Source: Scatosoma sp045645245
GTDB taxonomy: Bacteria; Bacillota; Clostridia; Christensenellales; Borkfalkiaceae
DNA: 11,322 nt
Direction of reading: 5' to 3'
Assembly: GCA_045645245.1 (NCBI GenBank)
Contig: JAZRIK010000097.1
Coordinates: forward strand, 1 to 11,322
Each line of letters starts with the position of its first letter. The stretch's first letter is position 1. Made by a program: the position numbers and the translations under genes. Positions 6,620-11,322 of this stretch are shown here, in pieces. The notes under the pieces were generated by a model. It worked only from the letters and a program-made list of their open reading frames with translations, ran no database searches and was not told the DNA's origin.

Positions 6620-6984
6620 CATTCTTTATCAATACGAATACGCACGATAATACCGCTTTCTTGGCTGCCAGTGCGCTCTTCGCAAATGGCGTCTATCAAA
6701 TACAAGCCCCTGCCGTGTTCGGCATATACGCTCGCTTTTTGGCTATACTTGGGGGGGATAAACGCTTGCGCGGAATGTACGCGAATTTGGATATGGCCGT
6801 CTTGAAAATCGGCGTACAGCGTCCCTTCGCCCGTGCCGTGCCGTAATACGTTGCTCAAAAGCTCGGTCGCGACAAGCTTGCTGTCAAACACCTTTTCTTC
6901 GGATACGTTGCGCTCGGTTAAAAGCCGACAAAGCTCGTCAATCGCCTGTCGCATCGATTCGTAATTTTTAATTTCAAAAAACAC
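6619..6984 (-). CDS. GHKL ATPase-fold protein, RsbW-related, atypical
   Basis: A 121-residue protein of the histidine-kinase-like ATPase fold used by anti-sigma serine kinases (RsbW/SpoIIAB; HATPase_c_2 type). The N-box is intact: ELLSNVLRHG with E41, N45 and H49, the positions that hold magnesium and activate water or serine. The G2-type loop is present as EHGRGLYLID (89-98). The G1 box that should read D-x-G-x-G-F is replaced by HSAQAF (70-75), so the adenine-binding aspartate and its glycine are missing. It may bind nucleotide weakly, or act only by protein contact. The start is GTG at 6984 with AGGAGGT six bases upstream. It lies 56 bases after the sigma gene, where a phosphatase gene (rsbX) stands in Bacillus subtilis. 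A role as anti-sigma factor or STAS kinase for the neighbouring pair is inferred from fold and position. It is the only gene here ending in TGA. Confidence 0.82.
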   Translation of the reverse strand: MFFEIKNYESMRQAIDELCRLLTERNVSEEKVFDSKLVATELLSNVLRHGTGEGTLYADFQDGHIQIRVHSAQAFIPPKYSQKASVYAEHGRGLYLIDAICEERTGSQESGIIVRIRIDKE

Positions 6985-7040
6985 AACGCACCTCCTTTCC
7001 GTTTTTACTATTCCAAGTTTTGCAAAATACAGCGACTTGA

Positions 7041-7757
7041 TTATAAATTGTCCTGCAACCGCTCTTTTAATTTGAATAAAATTTTTCGTTCCATACGCGA
7101 TACGAACATTTGGGAAACACCCAAACGGCGCGCGGTTTCGCTTTGCGAATATTCGTCCACGTAGCGATACTGTACCAGCGCGCGCTCAATATCGGTAAAA
7201 TCGCGCATTGCCGTTTTCAACGCTTCCTTGGTTTCAAACGCGTCGTATTTATCTTCGCCGCTTGCAAGCAACGCATATAACGATTTTTCCTTTTCATCGT
7301 CTCCCGCCATACCGTCCAGCGACACCATGCCGCCGATTTCCAACGCTTTTACTACGTCTTCTTCGTCAATGCCAAGATTATGCGCAATCGTTTTCACACT
7401 CGGTTTTTCGCCCGTTTTAGAAAGAAAATCCTCGGAATATTTTTTAACGGACATAGAAATTTCGCTCAACCTTCTCGGAAGCTTAACCGCGCGGGATTTA
7501 TCGCGGAAATAGTTTTTAATTTCGCCCGCAATCGTAGGGGTAATAAAGGTGGAAAATTGCATACCAAGCGACGGGTCGAAGCGGTCGATTCCGCGCAAAA
7601 GCGCAAGCGCGGCGACTTGTTTCAAGTCGTCGTATTCAACGCCGCGCCCCACAAATTTCTTTGCGAGAATGTCCGCTATGTAGAGATATTTTTCGGCAAT
7701 TTTATTGCGAAGCGCAATATCGCCGCTCTCTTTGTATTGCTTGAACAACTCGTCCAT
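7041..7757 (-). CDS. SigB/SigF-family RNA polymerase sigma factor
   Basis: A 238-residue sigma-70 family protein of the SigB/SigF/SigG group. Region 2 spans about 10-95 with the core-binding and -10 recognition motif DDLKQVAALALLRGIDRFDP and then FSTFITPTIAGEIKNYFRDK. Region 3 follows (about 96-165), and region 4 (about 180-235) carries the helix-turn-helix YSQSETARRLGVSQMFVSRM that reads the -35. The wording near residue 90 (RDKSRAVKLPRRLSEI) is closer to the general-stress SigB type than to the forespore factors, and the neighbouring STAS gene fits that. The ATG at 7757 has AAGGA at 7764-7768; the gap to the upstream gene is 11 bases. The factor should be held inactive by an anti-sigma partner encoded next to it. 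Which stress it serves cannot be read from the sequence. Confidence 0.93.
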   Translation of the reverse strand: MDELFKQYKESGDIALRNKIAEKYLYIADILAKKFVGRGVEYDDLKQVAALALLRGIDRFDPSLGMQFSTFITPTIAGEIKNYFRDKSRAVKLPRRLSEISMSVKKYSEDFLSKTGEKPSVKTIAHNLGIDEEDVVKALEIGGMVSLDGMAGDDEKEKSLYALLASGEDKYDAFETKEALKTAMRDFTDIERALVQYRYVDEYSQSETARRLGVSQMFVSRMERKILFKLKERLQDNL

Positions 7758-7768
7758 TCCCCGTCCTT

Positions 7769-8125
7769 TTAACCTTCAAAAACGATACTTTGTATTTTGC
7801 CTTGCTGATTGCTTGTAAATTCTACTTTGCCCAGCAAAGCCGACAAAAGCGCCTTGGAAATTTCGTCTTCAAACGATTCTTCCGCCTGTTGCAAACAGTC
7901 TTTACCGCAAATGTTCGCGGCAAGCGTTTCCGCAACCGTAAAACAAATACTGGCGCGGGTATAACCGTTTCTTTTTAAGATGAGTAAGCTTTCCGTCACG
8001 CACACCTTATAATCTTCCGTCGCGTCCACGTCGAAGCCGGCAAGCGCGCAAAGTCCGCCCGTCGTCAAGCGTACCGTAGTGAGATATTCGCCCGTTAAGG
8101 GTAATTCGATGAAAAAGTTTTCCAT
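7769..8125 (-). CDS. Degenerate RsbW-like protein (pseudo anti-sigma kinase)
   Basis: A 118-residue protein in the position of RsbW/SpoIIAB. Its first half resembles RsbW: EYLTTVRLTTGGLCALAGFDVDA, followed by EDYKVCVTES. The nucleotide-binding parts are lost. In the N-box the usual E-x3-N-x3-H reads E45, I49, N53, so magnesium and catalytic partner residues are replaced. There is no D-x-G-x-G box and no glycine-rich GGLG loop; the matching stretch reads ISKALLSALLGKVEF (89-103). The frame is complete and uninterrupted, so it is a maintained gene and not a fresh pseudogene. The ATG directly abuts the TAA of the STAS gene (TAAATG), with GGAGAT as ribosome site inside that gene, pointing to translational coupling. 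It probably acts as a non-enzymatic binding partner of the sigma or STAS protein. This assignment rests on partial sequence resemblance and position. Confidence 0.75.
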   Translation of the reverse strand: MENFFIELPLTGEYLTTVRLTTGGLCALAGFDVDATEDYKVCVTESLLILKRNGYTRASICFTVAETLAANICGKDCLQQAEESFEDEISKALLSALLGKVEFTSNQQGKIQSIVFEG

Positions 8126-8434
8126 TTACGCAATCTCCATAATGGTATTGAGCGAGCAAATCAAAAAGAGCTTTTTAATTTTGGGCTGCAAAGAAAATAA
8201 GCGGACGGTATGCCCGTTGGCTTGCACCGTTTTTAAGATTTTAACAAACGTGCCCAGCGTGGTGCTGTCGATAAATTGCAAATCTTCGCAATCGAATGCG
8301 ATATTTTTCGGCGCTGCGTCGTACGCTTGCAATACTTCGCTTAAAAATGCTTCCGCATTCCCCAAATCGATATCGCCGCTCAACGCGATGGTCAGCTCTT
8401 CCCCTTCCGTTTGTATCATTTTTACTTGTTCCAT
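8126..8434 (-). CDS. STAS-domain anti-anti-sigma factor (RsbV/SpoIIAA-like)
   Basis: A single STAS domain of 102 residues, the normal size. In partner switching, the unphosphorylated protein binds the anti-sigma factor and frees sigma; phosphorylation on a conserved serine turns it off. The phospho-site region reads FIDSTTLGTFV (54-64), placing the serine at S57, matching the DS motif of RsbV and SpoIIAA. The usual glycine two residues further on is threonine (T59). The N-terminal strand pair with LSGDIDLGNAEAF is typical. The ATG at 8434 has AAGGAG with a nine-base spacer. It is the first gene of the sigma operon and has its own likely promoter at 8461-8488. The gene for the matching phosphatase (RsbU, RsbP or SpoIIE type) is not in the window. 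Confidence 0.93.
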   Translation of the reverse strand: MEQVKMIQTEGEELTIALSGDIDLGNAEAFLSEVLQAYDAAPKNIAFDCEDLQFIDSTTLGTFVKILKTVQANGHTVRLFSLQPKIKKLFLICSLNTIMEIA

Positions 8435-8460
8435 AACCGTTTTCTCCTTTTGGATAGTTA

Positions 8461-8488
8461 TTTATAACGCAAATCTTCCGCTTTTCAA
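8461..8488 (-). promoter_or_regulatory. Probable promoter of the sigma factor operon
   Basis: On the minus strand TTGAAA (8483-8488), a 16-base spacer and TATAAA (8461-8466) are seen, in the 70-base gap between the permease stop and the STAS start. The -35 is preceded by GT, so GTTTGA also occurs, which resembles a SigB -35. However, the SigB -10 (GGGTAT) is not well matched (GCGTTA). Autoregulation by the encoded sigma is therefore possible but not shown. Confidence 0.5.
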
Positions 8489-8504
8489 ACGCTTTGCGCG
8501 TATT

Positions 8505-9446
8505 TTATAAAGCGAAAGGAAAAATATTGCAAAGCAGCCCGACGAGAACGGGTACAAAATAGCACACACCCAGCAGCGTTAAATTACGCTTCCATTGACG
8601 GGTGTTTTTCAAAAGCACGACAAAGCCCATTCCTGCGTTGGCGCAAAGTCCTGCTAAAAACGAGCCGAACATAATCCCACCGCTTAAAAACGTTTCCGTA
8701 ATCACCACGCTGGACGCACAGTTGGGTATCAGCCCGATCGCGCAAGTAATCAGCGGTTGTAAAAAGCGGTTTTTATGCATAAACGCCATAAACGCGTCTT
8801 CGCCGACAGAATGAATAATCGCCGTCAGCGCAAAATTCACCGCAAGGATAAATCCCGCTACGCGCAAAGCGTGTAAAAGCGGATAGAGTAAATACGTTTG
8901 CAATTTACCGTTATTTCCGTGCGATTTTCCACACGAGCAAACGACGTCGATTTCCTTTTCTTCTTGATAGCGCGAAAGAAAAATATCCTTCACGTTTTTA
9001 GGCGCATTTTGATCGGTTTTTGGCATTTCAACGCATACCTGCCCCCGTCCTGTGACGCGCATAAGCAAGTCGGCAGCGTACCCAACCGCGATACCGATAA
9101 GCATTTTACAAAGCAAGGTCGGCAACACCCAAACTGCGCCCGCGCCCGACGATACGAGCACGATAAACGCTTCGTCGCTGGTCGCGAAAAAGATAGCAAG
9201 CAGCGTACCGACGGTGACGTATTTCTTTTCATAGAATTTTGCCGCCATTACCGAAAAACCGCATTGCGGAATGAGTCCCGTCGCCGCGCCGAATATCGGT
9301 CCGAGCTTACCACCGAATTTATCCGCGTTTTTTAGTGCGGTTTTATTTTCTAAAAGCTGCATCACGATATACATAACGACCAGCCACGGCAAAAGCGGCA
9401 GCGTGTCTAAAATCGCGTGCGATACAATTTCAAAAAACTCTTCCAT
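8505..9446 (-). CDS. Putative multi-TM heavy-metal/arsenic exporter (ArsP_2-like)
   Basis: A 313-residue integral membrane protein with about eight to ten hydrophobic segments. It contains a duplicated signature in the two halves: GLIPQCGFSV at 57-66 and GLIPNCASSV at 238-247. Each is followed by a helix rich in small residues. The layout, size and signatures match the putative 10-TM metal exporter family (ArsP_2, DUF2899), which is annotated variously as arsenic efflux or manganese transport. The two conserved cysteines (C62, C242) are plausible ligands. A cytosolic loop between the halves (about 132-182) contains CSCGKSH at 170-176, a possible soft-metal site. The ATG at 9446 follows the tsaD stop by 12 bases, with AAGGA at 9456-9460, so it is cotranscribed with tsaD. 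The substrate cannot be decided from the sequence. Confidence 0.87.
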   Translation of the reverse strand: MEEFFEIVSHAILDTLPLLPWLVVMYIVMQLLENKTALKNADKFGGKLGPIFGAATGLIPQCGFSVMAAKFYEKKYVTVGTLLAIFFATSDEAFIVLVSSGAGAVWVLPTLLCKMLIGIAVGYAADLLMRVTGRGQVCVEMPKTDQNAPKNVKDIFLSRYQEEKEIDVVCSCGKSHGNNGKLQTYLLYPLLHALRVAGFILAVNFALTAIIHSVGEDAFMAFMHKNRFLQPLITCAIGLIPNCASSVVITETFLSGGIMFGSFLAGLCANAGMGFVVLLKNTRQWKRNLTLLGVCYFVPVLVGLLCNIFPFAL

Positions 9447-9458
9447 TCGCGTTTATCC

Positions 9459-10535
9459 TTACTTATTTTCCGCCTTTTCCTTGACCGCGCTTTGCACCGT
9501 TTTGAGTGTAGCCGCCAACGGAATAGACGCTTTCGCCGTCAACGTTAAATCGGCAAAATTGCCCAAACGGTATTGTGTGACGCCTTCCGCCGCAATCATC
9601 GCCGCATTGTCCGTGCAATAGCGTTTTTCGGGCAATACAAGCTTTAAGCCGTGCTTTTTGCATTCGTTTGCAAGCGCCGTGCGCAAATACCCATTCGCCG
9701 CAACGCCGCCGCCGACCGTGACGGTATCCACGCCCTTTTCCATCGCCGCCGCGACCGTCTTTTCCACGAGTACGTCCACCGCCGCGCATTGAAAGGACGC
9801 CGCTACGTCTGCTTTGGAATACGCTTCGCCGCGCTGTTCCATCGTATGGCAGTAATTGATAACCGCCGTTTTTAAGCCGCTATACGAAAAATTATATCCG
9901 CCCCCGCCTTTGAGCATTTTGGGCATAGGAATTATCGCTTTGCCATCGTTTGCACAACGCTCGATATGCGGACCGCCGGGATATTTTAAGCCAAGCACGC
10001 GCGCTACTTTATCAAACGCTTCGCCTACCGCGTCGTCTAACGTCGCGCCTAAAATTTCAAACTCCGCCAAGCTTTTGGTATGCAGAATAGCGGTATGTCC
10101 GCCGCTTGCCAGCAACGTGACGAACGGGGGTTGCAGGGTTGGCTCGTCCAAATACGCCGCCGCCAAATGTCCGCGGATATGGTTTACGGCAATCAACGGT
10201 TTCCTCAAAGCGTACGCAAACGCCTTGGCAAACGATACCCCTACGAGCAATGCGCCCAAAAGCCCTGCACCGTACGTGACTGCTACCGCGTCGATGTCTT
10301 GATAGGTAATGCCTGCATTTTTAATAGCGCGATCCACCACCGCCGCAATCGCGTCGGTATGCGCTCTGGACGCAATTTCAGGCACTACGCCCCCGTAAAG
10401 GGCTTGAATATCCGCAGACGAAGCAATTTCATCGGATAAAATTTTCCGCCCGCAAACGACCGCCGCCGCCGTTTCATCGCAGGACGATTCGATACCTAAA
10501 ATAATGGGGTTTTGTTTGTTGATATCTACTTTCAT
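9459..10535 (-). CDS. tsaD: tRNA N6-threonylcarbamoyladenosine transferase TsaD
   Basis: A 358-residue enzyme of the Kae1/TsaD family, slightly longer than usual because of a short N-terminal and C-terminal extension. With TsaB and TsaE it transfers the threonylcarbamoyl group from TC-AMP to A37 of tRNAs that read ANN codons. The ASKHA fold motifs are present: IESSCDETAAA at 15-25, the metal ligands in HIRGH (H119 and H123), SGGHT at 144-148, FDKVARVLGL at 174-183, the GGGVAANG nucleotide loop at 275-282, and the third metal ligand D309 in CTDNAAM. The ATG at 10535 has only a weak ribosome site (CGGAAAAAG). The tsaB and tsaE partners are not in the window. It follows prfB by 47 bases, separated by a terminator-like hairpin, and precedes the permease gene in one operon. 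Confidence 0.97.
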   Translation of the reverse strand: MKVDINKQNPIILGIESSCDETAAAVVCGRKILSDEIASSADIQALYGGVVPEIASRAHTDAIAAVVDRAIKNAGITYQDIDAVAVTYGAGLLGALLVGVSFAKAFAYALRKPLIAVNHIRGHLAAAYLDEPTLQPPFVTLLASGGHTAILHTKSLAEFEILGATLDDAVGEAFDKVARVLGLKYPGGPHIERCANDGKAIIPMPKMLKGGGGYNFSYSGLKTAVINYCHTMEQRGEAYSKADVAASFQCAAVDVLVEKTVAAAMEKGVDTVTVGGGVAANGYLRTALANECKKHGLKLVLPEKRYCTDNAAMIAAEGVTQYRLGNFADLTLTAKASIPLAATLKTVQSAVKEKAENK

Positions 10536-10550
10536 AGCTTTTTCCGTGTA

Positions 10551-10577
10551 GAAAGAAAAAGTGGCAAACCGCCACTT
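10551..10577 (-). terminator. Terminator-like hairpin between prfB and tsaD
   Basis: On the minus strand AAGTGGC and GCCACTT (10571-10577 and 10559-10565) form a 7-bp perfect stem with a five-base loop, followed by TTTTTCTTTCT. It lies six bases after the prfB stop and 24 bases before the tsaD start. It should stop at least part of the prfB transcript. Confidence 0.7.
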
Positions 10578-10582
10578 ATTCT

Positions 10583-11322
10583 TTACGATTTTTTCAAATA
10601 ATCAATAACGAACCCGTGGATATCCCCGTCCATAACCGATTGAATATCCCCTTTTTCAAAGCCCGTTCTATGGTCTTTGGCGAGCGTGTAGGGGCAGAAT
10701 ACGTACGAGCGGATTTGCGCGCCCCATTCGATTTTTTTCACGTCCCCTTTCATCGCCGCCGCTTCCGCTTGGCGTTGTTCGATTTTCTTTTCCAACAGCT
10801 TGGATTTGAGCATTTGGAAGCACATTGCCTTGTTTTGCAGCTGCGAGCGTTCGTTTTGGCATTGTACCACGATACCCGTAGGGAAGTGCGTAATACGTAC
10901 CGCCGAAGCGACCTTGTTTACGTTTTGTCCGCCTGCCCCGCCCGAGTGATAAATGTCGATACGAATATCGTCGTCGTCAATTTCCACTTCGTCGTCTTCT
11001 TCTACTTCGGGCATAACTTCGAGCGAGCAGAACGACGTTTGACGGCGTCTGTTTGCGTCAAGGGGCGAAATGCGTACAAGACGGGGTACGCCCATTTCCG
11101 CTTTCAAAGACCCATAAGCATTTTCGCCTTCCACTCTAAAATCCACACTCTTAAAGCCAGCGCCATCGCCCGCTTCGCGGTCAAGCTCATACACCTTAAA
11201 CCCGCGTTTTTCGCAATAGCGGCAGTACATACGGTACAGCATTTGACACCAGTCGCAAGCTTCCGTACCGCCTGCGCCCGCGTGGAGCGTGAGCATCGCG
11301 TTATGGTTATCGTACGGGCCTT
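10583..11322 (-). CDS. prfB: Peptide chain release factor 2 (5' end outside the window)
   Basis: The frame is open to the window edge (first visible residues GPYDNHNAMLTLHAGAGG), so the N-terminal domain and any programmed +1 frameshift site lie outside. RF2 ends translation at UGA and UAA. The RF2-specific landmarks are LHAGAGGTEACDW, the catalytic GGQ in GGAGGQNVNKVASAVRITH (GGQ at 10925-10933), CQNERSQLQNK, and the C-terminal EWGAQIRSYVFCPYTLAKDHRTG. The residue four before the first G of GGQ is serine. The stop-codon reading tripeptide, normally Ser-Pro-Phe, reads Ser-Pro-Leu here (11060-11068; CTT for Leu), in VRISPLDANRRRQTSF. A run of acidic residues (EVEEDDEVEIDDDD) precedes the GGQ domain. 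The stop is TAA at 10583. Nothing else in the visible 246 residues looks broken. Confidence 0.97.
   Translation of the reverse strand, partial: GPYDNHNAMLTLHAGAGGTEACDWCQMLYRMYCRYCEKRGFKVYELDREAGDGAGFKSVDFRVEGENAYGSLKAEMGVPRLVRISPLDANRRRQTSFCSLEVMPEVEEDDEVEIDDDDIRIDIYHSGGAGGQNVNKVASAVRITHFPTGIVVQCQNERSQLQNKAMCFQMLKSKLLEKKIEQRQAEAAAMKGDVKKIEWGAQIRSYVFCPYTLAKDHRTGFEKGDIQSVMDGDIHGFVIDYLKKS

Noticed and set aside
8461..8488. SigB-type promoter ahead of the sigma operon
   Set aside because: GTTTGA fits a SigB -35, but the expected GGGTAT at the right distance is missing, so a vegetative-type promoter is the better call.

Overview
The window looks like chromosome of an uncultured or gut-type Clostridia (Firmicutes/Bacillota). 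Most starts have strong AGGAGG-like ribosome sites, two promoters match the vegetative consensus with 17-base spacers, and there is a SigB-type partner-switching cluster and a PucR/CdaR-type regulator. This placement is an inference from gene content; no rRNA or other strong phylogenetic marker was used. There are no tRNA or rRNA genes, CRISPR arrays, insertion sequences or phage genes. Twelve stop codons are visible: eleven UAA, one UGA, no UAG.

Layout. (1) Positions 1-2228, plus strand: the last 41 codons of an unrecognised gene, then a full-length transketolase (tkt) closed by a strong terminator. (2) 2229-2453: a non-coding convergent gap with two further hairpins and a possible small RNA promoter. 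(3) 2454-4887, minus strand: a PucR/CdaR-type regulator followed 16 bases later by a membrane-anchored S41 (CtpA-like) protease, driven by a near-consensus promoter at 4965-4993. (4) 5076-6564, plus strand: a divergent consensus promoter and an alanine-rich polytopic membrane protein with a compact soluble C-terminal domain, function unknown. (5) 6581-8488, minus strand: a four-gene operon read STAS anti-anti-sigma, degenerate RsbW-like protein, SigB-type sigma factor, second ATPase-fold protein. (6) 8505-11322, minus strand: peptide release factor 2 (prfB, 5' end outside), tsaD for tRNA t6A synthesis, and a putative 10-TM metal/arsenic permease.

The most unusual points are as follows. The sigma cluster has an RsbW-position protein that has lost its ATP-binding residues, plus an extra GHKL-fold gene after the sigma factor that keeps the N-box but lacks the G1 box. 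The RF2 stop-codon recognition tripeptide reads SPL instead of SPF. An 11-bp perfect hairpin lies inside the 5' coding part of the S41 protease gene. The unknown membrane protein is divergently transcribed from the PucR-like regulator, with an inverted repeat between the two promoters. The rest is ordinary housekeeping DNA.
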